From Mycocentrospora acerina (Eukaryota; Ascomycota; Dothideomycetes; Pleosporales), in contig JAKUHH010000032.1 in the NCBI GenBank assembly GCA_022701365.1, forward strand, positions 124,001-188,000: a DNA stretch of 64,000 nt. Reading direction: 5' to 3'. Both the position numbers and the translations under genes were made by a program. Shown one piece after another: positions 23,248 to 34,207 of the stretch; within the stretch, counting starts at the first letter, position 1; each line of letters begins with the position of its first letter. Below the pieces are notes generated by a model. The model had not been told where the DNA came from. It did no database searches and was given only the letters and a program-made list of their open reading frames with translations.

Positions 23248-24728
23248 GAGGTGCTTCAAGATCTGGCAGCGCTCGTGTGTCAAAGAAAAGGGCCTTGAGA
23301 AAGTATTCAGGGTATTATTAGTAATGAAGAGGTTAAGATGTAAGCTGACATATGGGCAAAAATCGTGACTTTGTTGATATTGGGCGCAGCAAACGAAGCA
23401 GAATAGTTTCTCAGACTCTACGTGACTGCGTCATGACATGCACAAACTCGCTCAACGCGTCTCTGTCGGAGGGGTCACGATTGGACAAACGAGAGGAGTG
23501 AAAACGGTGGAGTGGACGTGGGACATGCATATCGGAAGTGAAGGAGAGATGGGGACAAGTTTGGTCGTCTTTCTGGTCAGCGGCAGGCTTGTTATTCAGT
23601 AGATGACGAGGTAAGAGATGTAAGACGGTAAAGCATGAGAAATAAGCATGACTGGCTAAAGTTGAGAGAGGGCGAAGAGAAGTAGAAGAGGTACCATGTA
23701 CGCCAAGAGCATCAAATCCACGAGGACTCCAAACATTTATCAAAAAAAAATTTAAAAAAAAAAGCCAAACGTCCATGTGGGCACTTGAGAATCAATCTTT
23801 CCGCTGCATGTAGTGCTATATTTTCAAGAGAAAAAAAGCTGTCGTGTGGTGAAAATCTTGACATGTGTTCGTGCAGTTGGTCACCATAACAACGCGCTCA
23901 CACGCTCGGTGCGCGACGAAGCGCTCACGTGTAGACGCGACAAGCGAGGGAATCCGTGGTGAAGGGGAGAGGCGCAATTAAGTGATGACTTGCAAATCCA
24001 CCGACATGGGCAAAGGCTTTGAGAGAGAAAAGAGAAAAGAGCAAAAAGGAAAGTGGAAGTAGACATGCAGCGTAAAGCAACTCGATGCCTTGCGACACGA
24101 CACGTCTGTAGTGCTGCACTGGAGAAACACGTTCCTGTCGCTGCCCACCAACGACAGATGCAATCGTGTTTGCAATGCGATGTGATGTACGGTTTGTTAT
24201 GGGATGGGATGTGATGCAATGCAATGCACTGTCCATGTTGTTGTACGTCTCCATCCACCTCAAGGCCAGGATGGAGATTGAAAAGTCCAGGCTCGAATGG
24301 CTAGCCGTTGTCACCAAGCCTGTCCCTGTCCCTGTCGGCTTGCAGTCTGCGCGAACAGGGACGTCATGGCCGCGCATGAGCATTAGCATCGCATCGCATC
24401 ACATCGCATCACATCGCATCGCATCTCATCACAACATGCAATCCCACCACGCCATCCACGCTCCTTGCGCCAACCCATAAACACAAAGCCACGTCTTCGC
24501 CTTGCAACAATTGCACGCCTTGCGCTGCACCTGCGCCCTCTCTAGCTAGTCTCGGACCAGCGTGGATTCCCAAACAACCGTCCAAGAACTGGTGTTCCCC
24601 CGGACGACGGCGGCTCCTTCACCCCAAACACCAGCCAGCCACTTGCATATTGCCACTTGCACTGCCATTGCCCATTGCCCATTGCCTGCCGTCCACCGCC
24701 CACCTCGGCGACTCTTCTCGCCGCCAAC
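23248..24728. other. Divergent intergenic region with broken coding-like sequence and GCATC repeats
   Basis: The part next to the ankyrin gene (23248-23530, minus strand) looks coding but is interrupted by one frame change. Further right, the sequence is non-coding with repetitive GCATC pentamers and A-rich stretches around 23730-23830. It must contain the promoter of the plus-strand gene at 24729. Confidence 0.5.
24386..24432. repeat. Imperfect GCATC/ACATC pentamer repeat
   Basis: About nine ATCGC- or ATCAC-type pentamers in a row, upstream of the gene at 24729. Confidence 0.85.
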
Positions 24729-25292
24729 ATGCCCGCTGTCGGCGACCCTTACGACGCCATTGCCGCCATTGACTATGCCGCGCCCGTCGCCGCCGCTGCC
24801 GCCAAGCGCCAGCAGCAAATCATCCAGCAGGGCATAATACCCACCTACTACAACCTCGATGGCCCCAACCCCGCCACCACTGTCGGCATCGTGCTCGGCA
24901 GCGTCGCCGGCTTCCTGCTCGTCGTCTGGCTGCTGTACACGCTCACGCTGGGCACCCGCGGCGGAGGCCCATCCATGACCATGGCCGGCGAAGACGAAAT
25001 CGTCGTCCGGCGAAGGCGCAATTCCCAGGGCACCCGCTCCCGTCGCAGCTCCCGCACCCAGATGCGCGAGCAGAGCCGGAGCCCGCGCCGCTCGACGGTC
25101 AGGTCGCAGGTTATTGTCGATGAGAGGAGGGGCCCGCCACCACCGAGACAGAGGAGCGTCACCCGCCAGAGGAGCATTATTGTCGAGGAAAGAAACCGCG
25201 TACCAGGCGATGATATCGTCGAGGTCATCGAGGAGGACGACGACGACTACCGTTCGAGGAGGGGAGGTCGAAGAGGTGGCGGATACAGGTGA
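24729..25292 (+). CDS. Single-pass membrane protein with Arg/Ser-rich tail
   Basis: 187-residue frame; I recognise no named family. Residues 1-55 are Ala/Gln-rich and hydrophilic. A strong transmembrane helix follows (VGIVLGSVAGFLLVVWLLYTL, about 56-76). The C-terminal tail is very rich in Arg and Ser (RRRRNSQGTRSRRSSRTQ) and then acidic (IEEDDDDYR), a typical layout for fungal type I or III plasma-membrane proteins of unknown role. The ATG at 24729 sits in a good context (CCAACATGC). The stop TGA lies inside an excellent splice donor (AG|GTGAGT), so the last residues could be spliced differently: TTTTAG acceptors downstream (for example near 25612) would give another short tail. Confidence 0.6.
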   Translation: MPAVGDPYDAIAAIDYAAPVAAAAAKRQQQIIQQGIIPTYYNLDGPNPATTVGIVLGSVAGFLLVVWLLYTLTLGTRGGGPSMTMAGEDEIVVRRRRNSQGTRSRRSSRTQMREQSRSPRRSTVRSQVIVDERRGPPPPRQRSVTRQRSIIVEERNRVPGDDIVEVIEEDDDDYRSRRGGRRGGGYR

Positions 25293-25736
25293 GTTTTTTC
25301 GGGGGGTAGTAACTACGACTACTTGTCACATATACATCATGCAGCATGCAGCATGCTAATATATCGACCAGATGATGAATCATGGACATTACACAAAGAA
25401 TGTCAAAATTTTGAAAATACAAAATACAATTGTCCACAGCAACTCTGGAACCTCCTCCTCCTCCTCCAACGGCTGCCTTACGATACCCGATTTCTTCTTC
25501 TTTTCTTCCCTCTTGTCGTAGTTGGACATGCGTCTCACGACTTGGGCTCTGCAGGGCTCTTGGCTCTTCCTGTACATGATATCCGGTGTTGAAGCTTTTT
25601 TTCTTCTCTTTTAGACGTTATACAAGCAATGGGATATGAACGAGATGCGGTGAGTAGCTTGGGATGGGATGGGATGGGGCGGGATGAGATGGGAGGCTAG
25701 AATGACTAACTTGTTTGTTTGTCTGCCACATATATG

Positions 25737-25771
25737 TAGTGTGTAGTATGTAGTATGTAGTATGTAGTATG
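25737..25771. repeat. TAGTATG tandem repeat
   Basis: Five near-identical heptamers of the form GTAGTAT. Confidence 0.85.
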
Positions 25772-25804
25772 TAATTGGGCCAAATACCCTTTTGTTGTGG
25801 ATTG

Positions 25805-25915
25805 TCTCTCTCTCTCTCCCTCTCTCTAAACAAAATCAGAACAACACAACTCTCCCTCTCCCTCTCCCTCTCCCTCTCTAAACACAGTCAAAACAATACA
25901 ACCCTCTCCCTCACT
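25805..25915. repeat. CT/CCCTCT pyrimidine tracts
   Basis: Three pyrimidine blocks (CT, CCCTCT, then CCCTCACT units) separated by AAACANAATCA-type spacers, so the block-plus-spacer unit itself looks duplicated. Confidence 0.8.
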
Positions 25916-25921
25916 CACTCA

Positions 25922-26939
25922 CTACAAGGCCAACCGCCCACTCCCAATCCACTCCACCCACACACCTCCAACCTCCCTCGCCACATCCTCTGCTGTCCTC
26001 CCCTCCCCATCCCGCAAACTGCGAATATCAACCTTGTCTTCTGTCAACCCACGCATAATCCCCAAGCTCGCCGCCTCTTGAAACACCTGTGGCGGGAACT
26101 CGGCCAAGTCAAGATTACTCGCCAGCAACAACAACAGCCATGCGACTTCCCTGCTTTGCGCGTGGACCGCAGCATGCAGTCCAGACTGCATGTCGCCAAT
26201 GGGGTCCTGGTAGCGGAGAAGGGCATCTGTGCCGATTTCCACACCTTCCTCTTCATTATCATCATCAGCCATTTGCTCGTCCTCATCCTCATCCTCCTCG
26301 TCAGACTCGACTTCGTCGTCTTGCAGCATCGACACCACGGCCTGGTAGTCGCCCTCGCGGCAGAATTCTAGAAACGCGCGGGCTTTGCGGTCGGCGGGGT
26401 AGGCTTTTAGGTAGGATTCTTCGATGAGGAGGGGCAGGATGTCGAGGTCTTGCTGGAGGCCGCCTTCGTTGTGGAGGGTGACGAGGACGCGTTGCGAGTC
26501 CGGGGTGGCGATGTTGGCGCTGCACGACGGGCATTGCGTTACTGTGTAGGCGGTGAGGAGGCAGTCCCTGCAGAGTGTTTGGTTAGTGATTTGGTTTGAT
26601 TTAATTTTTGTTTTATTTTAATACGAAAGAATTGAAATATTTTCTTGTGCAGACGGTGTTTGCATTTACTAGCTGGAGTGGCTGGAGATTTGCATCTTTT
26701 GGGGGTTTCTCGTTTTTCAAGTTGGAGGGGGAGGATGGAAGGGATAGAGAGAGGGTGGCCATGTACCAGTGGAAGTGGCATCCGCAGCTGAGTTGGACAT
26801 CGTCGGGCACAGTTTCTGGGGCGGCTGCTGGTGCCTTTCCAGACGACGAGGGCCCGCTGCTGCTGGGGGACTGGTCAGAGTCCGAGTCGTAGTCGACTTC
26901 TACCTCGAGGGGCTTGTTGCAGACGACGCAGAGAGACAT
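25922..26939 (-). CDS. RING-like zinc finger protein with ankyrin-like C-terminus
   Basis: Exon 1 is 26939-26767 and exon 2 is 26567-25922; the 199-bp intron interrupts the zinc motif in phase 2. The 272-residue product begins CVVC (Cys4, Cys7). After a Ser/Pro-rich insert it has CGCHFHWDC across the splice junction and then CPSC, the spacing of a RING-type cross-brace finger with Cys in place of the usual first His. The C-terminal half (ALLRYQDPIGDMQSGLHAAV, REVAWLLLLLASNLDLAEF, DGEGRTAEDVAREVG) reads as weak ankyrin-like helices, preceded by a Glu/Asp-rich run. A ubiquitin-ligase role is plausible but inferred. An MluI-box element lies 129 bp upstream of the start. Confidence 0.78.
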
Positions 26940-27067
26940 GTTTTGCGTGGTAATGTGTGGTGTGTATGTGTGGGTGTGGAAATGTCAAGTTTGGTGGGTT
27001 TACTTGGGATGCCATCTGGAGGGGCTCAGGAATTATTTTTTGGAGCTAGACGTGGGGCGGTTGGTCG

Positions 27068-27079
27068 ACGCGTCGCGCG
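27068..27079. promoter_or_regulatory. MluI-box (MCB) element upstream of RING-like gene
   Basis: ACGCGTCGCGCG lies 129 bp before the ATG at 26939. The same 12 bases occur 125 bp before the MSH2 ATG. ACGCGT is the known binding core of the fungal G1/S factor MBF. Confidence 0.55.
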
Positions 27080-27342
27080 TTGAGTGGTTTCGCGTTGTGA
27101 GAGGTGTATGTGTGTGTGTGCGTGCATGTAGATGGAAAATGTGTATGACTTGCTGCGTTGATTGTACTTTTTCTTCCTGAAAGAAGACGAGTGACCTTTA
27201 GGGGAATGCTGGAAATTTTATTTCTTCTAAACGTATACTCACTCTAAATGGTGGAATTCAAGTCTCAATTCATCGCAGCATAATCGCACAACACCGAGCA
27301 GCAGATGGAGCAGGTGCAGCAGGTCCATATTTTATATACGAA

Positions 27343-27525
27343 TAGACAAAAATGCAGACATGTAGATATATAGACATGTAAACATGCAGTCAAATAGACA
27401 TTAGAAATACAGGCACATGGACATTAGACATACAGACACAGACGTATAGACGTATAGACATGTAGACATGTATGCATGCATACAGACATGTAGAGATACA
27501 GACACACAGGCATGCAGACATGCTG
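27343..27525. repeat. Degenerate AGACATGT octamer array
   Basis: About 180 bases made of variants of (A/T)AGACATGTA with period near 8 and drifting copies (AGACATTA, AGACGTAT, ACATGCAG). Confidence 0.8.
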
Positions 27526-28432
27526 TGCACGTTGCATAACTGCAACATAAAATTCCTCGTAAAGCTTAGATAATCCTTACCCAAGACGTCATCATGGAAG
27601 AGCCAGGATACTTGACGACAAGAGCAAAAAGACCTTCTGATTGAGTCTCCTCGCTGGATGGCAGGGAACCATGTTACGTCTATTGTCAGGCCTGAACAGC
27701 TGATTCGAATCAAAGACAGCCAGTTCATTCATCGTGAGAGACTACAGCGTGTCAACATGAGAAACTACAGCGTGTCCATGTCAAAAGGTTCCAACACCTC
27801 CTACACATCCAAACAACGCACTCAAGCCTCACTCCAAGGACATTTATTGAAAAATTCAAACCCCTCTGCGCAACTCGTCAAAAGCCACCGCGATAGACTT
27901 GCAAGGCACCATGTGGGGCAGAGTGAACGGACGCGATTCACGTGTCATGTCGTGTTGTTGGTACTGCTGCTGTTGACCGGCCTGGGGTCGGTGTGAGGTG
28001 GCAGACGTGCCCTCGATCAGGCAGGACTATGTACCTAGCTGGGTCCCACCAAAGGGGTTGGGTGCCAACACGTGAGGCGACAAGAGGAGTGACTGCGAGC
28101 GAGGCGGACGAACTCAGAGTGTTGTTGTTGTTGCTGCTGCTAGAGTAAATGCAGGACTCGGTGCTTCTTACGTGAGCGTCTACACGGCGGAAGCGGACGA
28201 CGGCGAGGCGGCGAAAAGCGTGCGCAGCTGTACGTATTCGTATTTCCCAACGGCTGCAGCAGCCCGCTTGGCACGTTCGCCCGCCCCTCCAACGTCATCA
28301 GGGTCAAAACAAGCGCTGTAAGACCGAACAACGCGCAACTCGCAGCGAGGCTGAGCTAGGCAGAGACTTTTGGCCGGCAGTATATCTCCCGCCGTCCCCG
28401 CATAACCTGTTCCACACTCTCACACCCCCGCC

Positions 28433-30725
28433 ATGAATATCATCAAGCTGCAGAGGTACGACGACGACGACAGCAATCCCCCCACGTCGCCAGGACGTCT
28501 CCGCCAGCTTCCGCAGCAGCTAGCTAACGTGGCATTGCGCGCAGGAAATATCCTCAGTTTGACCAGGGCGAGATCTTTGGGCTGCAGGATGCCTTCCGCA
28601 AGCTCGACGTCGACGACAAGGGCTACCTCGATGAGGCGACCGTCATCAAGGCCACGCAGCAGACGGAGCACCAGCCTTACGATGTGGTGCGCCAAGCCCT
28701 GAAGGAGGTCGAGCTGGACAGCTCGCGGCGAGTCGAGCTGGACGACTATGTTGATGTATGTTGAGTATTCTTCTTTATTAGAGAGTGTGTGACAGAAAGA
28801 GCTCGTGGTAGATAGAGCGCACGACAGAGAGTGTGTGTGATGGAGAGAGTATGAAAAAAAGAGAGGGAAGAGAAGGGAGAGATACAGACACAGACACAGC
28901 CTGCCTGTGGTGGAATCAGAAAAACAAACTAACAACACTACAGCTCATCTCCAAACTGCGCCAGTCATCGCCCGCCCAGCAGCGCATGTCGACAGGCCCC
29001 ACACGTCCGCGCGCAGGTACAGGCGGCACCAGCAGCGTGCCCTCGACACCTGGCCATGCCTCCAAGCCCAGTATTGGGGGCGGTGGTCGCATCCACGTCC
29101 AGGGCTCTTCCGCAAACGTCACGCACACCATCAACGAAGATGAGCGAACAGAGTTTACGCGCCACATCAATGCCGTTCTCGCCGGCGACGCAGACATTGG
29201 CGACCGCCTCCCCTTCCCCCTCGACACTTTTGAGATGTTCGACCAGTGCAAGGACGGCCTGGTGCTCTCCAAGCTCATCAACGACAGTGTGCCAGATACC
29301 ATTGACGAGCGTGTCTTGAACAAGCCTGGTCGCAAGATCAAGCAGCTCAACAACTTCCACTTCACTGAGAACAACAACATTGTCATTGAATCGGCAAAGG
29401 GTATTGGCTGCTCGGTCGTCAACATTGGCAGTGGAGACATTATCGAGGTGCGCGAGCATTTGATTCTGGGCTTGATCTGGCAGATTATCCGAAGAGGTCT
29501 GTTGGGCAAGATCGATATCAAGCTGCACCCAGAGCTGTACAGGCTGCTCGAGGACGATGAGACTCTTGAGCAGTTCCTGCGACTGCCCCCGGAGCAGATC
29601 CTGCTGCGTTGGTTCAACTACCACCTGAAGAACGCAAAGTGGGACAGGAAGTGAGTTTTGTTGATTCAAACACGTTGAATTACAGAAATGCTAATTTGCA
29701 CAAGGGTCACCAACTTCTCCTCTGACGTCAAGGATGGCGAGAACTACACCGTTTTGCTAAACCAGCTCAAGCCTGAGATCTGCTCGCGTGCTCCGCTCCA
29801 AGAACGAGACCTCCTTCAGCGCGCTGAGCTGGTTCTCCAGAACGCCGAGGCTCTCGACTGCCGCAAGTTCCTTACACCAACGTCTCTCGTTGCTGGAAAC
29901 CCTAAGCTCAACTTTGCCTTTGTTGCCAACTTGTTCAACACACACCCCTGCCTGGATCCCATCACTGAGGAAGAAAAGGCCGAGATTGAGGACTTTGACG
30001 CCGAGGGCGAGCGCGAAGCCCGCGTGTTTACTCTGTGGCTCAACTCGCTCGATGTTAAGCCAGTCGTGCAATCGTTCTTCGAGGATCTCAAAGACGGAAC
30101 CGTTCTGCTGCAGGGCTACGACAAGGTCATTCCAGGCAGCGTCAACTGGCGCCACGTCAACAAGCCTCGGGAAGGCCAGGAGTTGATGCGCTTCAAGGCT
30201 CTTGAGAACACCAACTACGCAGTCGAGCTCGGAAAGCAGGTCCAGTTCTCTCTCCCTGGTATCCAGGGTGCTGACATCACTGATGGACAACGCACACTCA
30301 CTCTCGGACTCGTCTGGCAGCTGATGCGCAAGGACATTGTTGCCACACTCAACGGTCTCGCACAACGTCTCGGCAAGCGTGAAATTGCCGATTCGGACAT
30401 GATCAAGTGGGCCAACGACCAGGCACGCAAGGGTGGAAAGGGTACTCAAATCCGCTCTTTCAAGGACTCTTCGCTCAGCAACGCCATCTTCCTGCTCGAC
30501 GTCCTGGCCGGTATGAAGCCAGCGTACGTCGACTACGATCTTGTAGCACCTGGCCGCAACGATGAGGAGAACTACCAGAACGCCAAGTTGGCGATCAGTA
30601 TTGCGCGAAAGATGGGAGCGACAATCTGGCTGGTGCCCGAGGATATCGTGGCGGTGCAGAGTCGTCTGATCACCACCTTTATCGGTAGCTTGATGAGCAC
30701 AAACGAGAAGTTGGGTGGACAGTAA
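28433..30725 (+). CDS. Fimbrin/plastin, actin-bundling protein (Sac6-like)
   Basis: Four exons: 28433-28455, 28545-28755, 28944-29650 and 29705-30725. The first exon is only 23 nt, and all introns (89, 188, 54 bp) have consensus borders. The 653-residue product (yeast Sac6 is 642) starts with an EF-hand-like region (about residues 8-78, containing FRKLDVDDKGYLDEATV), then a Ser/Pro/Gly-rich linker (about 79-125). Four calponin-homology domains follow as two actin-binding units, with landmarks such as DGLVLSKLIND, LILGLIWQIIR, DGENYTVLLNQL, LGLVWQLMRKDI and NAIFLLDVLAGMKP. Fimbrin cross-links actin filaments at endocytic patches and the hyphal tip collar. Coactosin, another actin binder, is the next gene. 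Confidence 0.96.
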
Positions 30726-31426
30726 GGGTTTCAATGAGGAGATGTTTGGGAAAACAAGAGCAGGATGACCACAGCGAGCGATATATGTGCCTCTTACCGA
30801 GGACACGGCAGTGATGCAAAAAATTCCGAATTATGAATACTACGATTAAACGTTCATTTTCCCGTGCCTTTTATTAATATCTTCTGTGCTCTCTTTTGCA
30901 TTGACAGGTCGAATCTCCCCTGTCGCACTTCCCCTCGCCCTATTCCCCACTCAACACACAAGCTGTACCAAACCCGTTAAACATGATACCACTACCGCCT
31001 GCCCCGCCATGCCATGCCCTGCCCTATCCTACCTTGCCTCACTCTGTCGTAGCGGCTCGGCTCAGCTCAGCCCCGCGCTAACGAGTAGTCCACCAGGCCC
31101 AGACCAGCCCCAGCCCAACCCACACACGACACACGACAGGACACGACACGAGCAAGCACACAGGCACACGGACACGCGCGGCTCCTGCCATCCGAACTTC
31201 TTCACTTGGCTCTCTTCTTCTTCCCTTCTCCTCCATCTACCTCCCGACCATACTTTATTTACCCTTGCACATACACATACTCATACTCATACACATATAC
31301 ATACACACAACCTCCTCCTCCTCTGTCCATCTCCTTAAACACCCATTCAGCCTTACTTTATCTCTCTCTCTTCTCCAGGTATTACCATCTCAGAGCTAGC
31401 ACGCTAGCCTGCCAATATACCTAGCC
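30726..31426. other. Intergenic: fimbrin 3' flank and coactosin promoter
   Basis: The right half is pyrimidine- and CA-rich with ACATAC and CTCATA short repeats (31265-31310) and CTCCTC runs just before the start codon, a layout common in promoters of highly expressed fungal genes. No gene recognised. Confidence 0.5.
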
Positions 31427-32377
31427 ATGCCGTCGCCGCTGGATATCCTCAGTGATCCCGATATTGCAAAGGCGTATGAGGATGTGAGGAGCGATAAGGT
31501 GGAGACTACGTGGTTGATTCTGAAGGTATTTTCTTTATTTCTTTCCTCCATTCCTTCGTTTTGGGATTTGTTTTTATAAATATACCGGATTGATTGACGG
31601 GGTGGGGGTGGGAGAGAGAGGAAGAAAAGAGGAGGAAAATTAATGATGTTTTGGTGAGGGACGTTTGTTAGATGTGCTTTTCTTCTTTAATTGTCTCTTT
31701 TTGTAGTGGGTTGGGAATATGGTGTAGCTGACTGACTGACTGGCTGACTGACTGGCTGACTGACTGTAACAACAATAGTATGCTTCTGCTACGTCGGATA
31801 ACTTGAAGCTGGCAGAAACGGGTACGGGGGATATCGTGGAGATGACCCAGTCGCTTGGTGACGACGAGGCGGCGTATGCCTATCTGAGGGTGAAGCTGGG
31901 AAACGACGAGTACTCGGAGCGGGTCAAGTTTCTGTTTGTGGTGTGGGCTGGTATGTGTTTTGTTTATTTTATTTTATATCGAGTTCATATTCTTCCCCTT
32001 TCAAGTTACGTGAGATGGACGAGTGGGGGTGGGGGAAAAGAAAAAGTCACGATGATGGGGGAAACCCCTACTCTGTTTTGTGGTTGCAGAGGGGAAATGG
32101 GACGCTGACATGACTACAGGACCCAACACGAAGATTATGCGCAAGGCGAAAATGTCGTTTCAATCCGGGCAGGTCAAGCAGGTTATCCGCACGTATGCGG
32201 TGGAGATTCAGACGAGCGATAAGAAGGAGTTGGAGGCCGAGGCTGTGACGTTGAAGCTCAGAAAGGCCATGGGCGCGAACTGTGAGTTTGTTCATTTTCT
32301 TTTATTACTAAGAGAGTATGCGTGTGAGAGTCGTGGACTGACGGCGAGTAGATGATCGGCAGACAACTGCGTACTAG
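31427..32377 (+). CDS. Coactosin-like actin-binding protein (ADF-H domain)
   Basis: Four exons: 31427-31525, 31779-31950, 32120-32281 and 32352-32377, with introns of 253, 169 and 70 bp. The 152-residue product is one ADF-homology domain. It begins MPSPLDILSDPDIAKAYEDV, continues with LGDDEAAYAYLRVKLGNDE and FLFVVWAGPNTKIMRKAKMSFQ, and ends KLRKAMGANYDRQTTAY. The 26-nt last exon is needed to complete the NYD end typical of coactosins. Coactosin binds F-actin without severing it and can oppose capping or cofilin. Its place beside fimbrin gives two actin regulators in tandem. Intron 1 contains a GACT-type tandem repeat. Confidence 0.93.
31728..31766. repeat. CTGA/CTGG tetranucleotide repeat in coactosin intron 1
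   Basis: About ten CTGA/CTGG units, ending a few bases before the splice acceptor at 31778, with a possible CTGAC branch sequence inside the array. Confidence 0.85.
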
Positions 32378-33138
32378 GTGGGGGGTGTTGGATATCGAGA
32401 CTCCCATATAGAACTGGACGGCTAGGAATGAATGGGCAGTGTAATCTGAGATTGAGGAATTGATACTTGGCTATAGTATCGTATCAAAGTCATTTTAGAC
32501 TGGAGATTGTCTGCGTGGTGCTTTCGTGTTTATCTGCTCAACAAGACCTGATCCTAGACGCATGGCGCGAGGCAACATACTAGCATGTTGGACGTCACAG
32601 CGAGATTGCATCTCAGTTACGAAGTCAGGCAACCCGTACACAAGTGACTGACTAAGCTGCTGTTCTTCATGTCAAAATCACTACCCATGTTTCCCATCTG
32701 GTAACTTGTCAATTCTCAAAAAGAGTTTGTGCTTGCGTTCGATTCTCTGCGCTCAGCCGGTGGCGCTAGGTTTGATACACTCACTGCTACATAAAGTCAC
32801 CTGTAACTACCGTACCTCATAGTAGCAAACACATCTGTAAGGCCCACTTTCTGCACAAAACAACTTGCCATATACTTGATGCGACTACAAAGGTGACGAT
32901 GGAGCAACTGGGATGAGCTAGCGCCACCCTTCCACCCAGCCAATCACGCTCGACTATGCACTGCCCACTCCGCAACCCCGCGGCATCCCACTCCCCTTCC
33001 AAGACCAGCTCCTCCTGTAGCTAGGCATCCACGCAATAAAGATTCCACCACCCACGACCGACGTTTTCAACGAGATTTGAAGCTTTTCAGGAACAGCAAT
33101 AATCATCGAGGCTACACAAAAAAAAGATATCACGCAAT
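32378..33138. other. Intergenic, no gene seen
   Basis: It separates coactosin and IST1, both on the plus strand. No frame of interest and no repeat; it holds the IST1 promoter. Confidence 0.5.
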
Positions 33139-34207
33139 ATGGCGCCCCCTGCGTCCCTCGTCAATAAGCTCAAGGTGCAGCTCAAGCTGTCGATATCCAG
33201 GCTGCGAATGGTGCAGCAAAAGGATAGTGCAAAAGCGAAACAGCAGCGGAGGGAGATGGCACAGTTACTTGAGGTCAGTATAGTCTTGGTTGGTTTCGTT
33301 TAGTAGGACAAGTGTTGGCCAAGGGGAAGAATCGCAGTCGAGTGTGATTCTCTCAAGCGATGAGTGGTTGAGGAAAATGAAGCAGTATTCCCGGGTTCAA
33401 AAGGCGGAGACATGACCAGAATCAAAGCCCGCGCAAAAGACTTGCAGCTAGAGCATGGGCGAACATCTGCTAACAACACCACAGGTGGGCAAGATCCAGT
33501 CGGCACGGATACGCGTCGAGAACATTATCCGCTCCGACATCACGACCGAACTCCACGAGATTCTAGAACTATACTGCGAGCTACTGCTTGCGCGATCGCA
33601 GCTTATTGAGAACCATTCCACCGCTTCGCCCATCGATCCCGCGCTCGAAGAAGCTGTACGAAGCATAATATACGCGGCGTCGCGGACAGAGATCAAGGAA
33701 CTGCATACTGTGCGCGCACTTTTGGTCGAAAAGTTTGGCAAGGACGTCGCACTGGCGAGCATGGAAGGGGAGGGAGTCGCAGAGCGCGTGGCGAAGAAGC
33801 TGAGAGTGGAGACGCCAAGTGAGGAGCTGGTGAATCTATATCTTGCAGAAATCGCAAGATTCTACGGAGTTCCATTTGGTGAGGCGAAACAAGCAGAGGA
33901 TGACGATGACGACGACGACGACCCGAGTGGTGGTGTAGCCGAGGAAGCAGACGGGCAAAAGGACGACGAGAGGGAAGAATTGGTCAAGGCGACGCCGCCG
34001 AAGCAGCTCGGTCCGCAGAGTCCTTTGAGAGTCGTTCCTCCTAGTCCTAGCACAGATAATGTCGCGCCCAAACTCAAACTACCGGGAAGTGCAGCAGCGA
34101 AGATCAGTGCAAGTCAGGCGAAGAAGCCGGTAAAGAGGGAAGATGGACTAGGCAAGATTCCAGACGTAGATGAGTTGGCCAAACGGTTTGCGCAGTTGAA
34201 GCGATGA
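33139..34207 (+). CDS. IST1: IST1-like ESCRT-III-associated protein
   Basis: Exons 33139-33273 and 33485-34207; the 211-bp intron is phase 0 (GTCAGT donor, CACAG acceptor). The 285-residue product carries the Ist1 (DUF292) helical domain at residues 8-175: LKVQLKLSISRLRMVQQKD, ARIRVENIIRSD, LELYCELLLARSQLIE and VNLYLAEIARFYGV. An Asp-rich run (about 190-197) and a Pro/Ser/Lys-rich linker follow. The C-terminus DELAKRFAQLKR fits a type-1 MIT-interacting motif, which in Ist1 binds the Vps4 MIT domain. Ist1 regulates Vps4 and ESCRT-III disassembly in multivesicular body formation. Family assignment is firm. Confidence 0.93.

Larger units (their letters stand above)
25293..25921. other. Intergenic simple-sequence region
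   Basis: It contains GGGAT repeats (25660-25692), a TAGTATG array (25737-25771) and long CT/CCCTCT tracts (25805-25915). It may include alternative 3' exons of the gene at 24729, and it holds the 3' flank of the minus-strand gene ending at 25922. Confidence 0.6.
26940..28432. other. Divergent intergenic region (RING-like gene/fimbrin)
   Basis: About 1.5 kb with promoters at both ends and an octamer array in the middle. Frames inside are short and repeat-driven; the plus-strand frames at 27658-28148 have no recognisable similarity. A 15-bp string containing CACGTG (28066-28080) recurs upstream of 5-oxoprolinase. Confidence 0.5.

Noticed and set aside
29757..30806. 349-codon frame antisense to fimbrin exon 4
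   Set aside because: It mirrors a strongly conserved calponin-homology coding region; long antisense frames arise from codon bias.
32730..32765. Possible tRNA B-box (GTTCGATTCTC)
   Set aside because: No matching A-box upstream and no cloverleaf could be folded around it.
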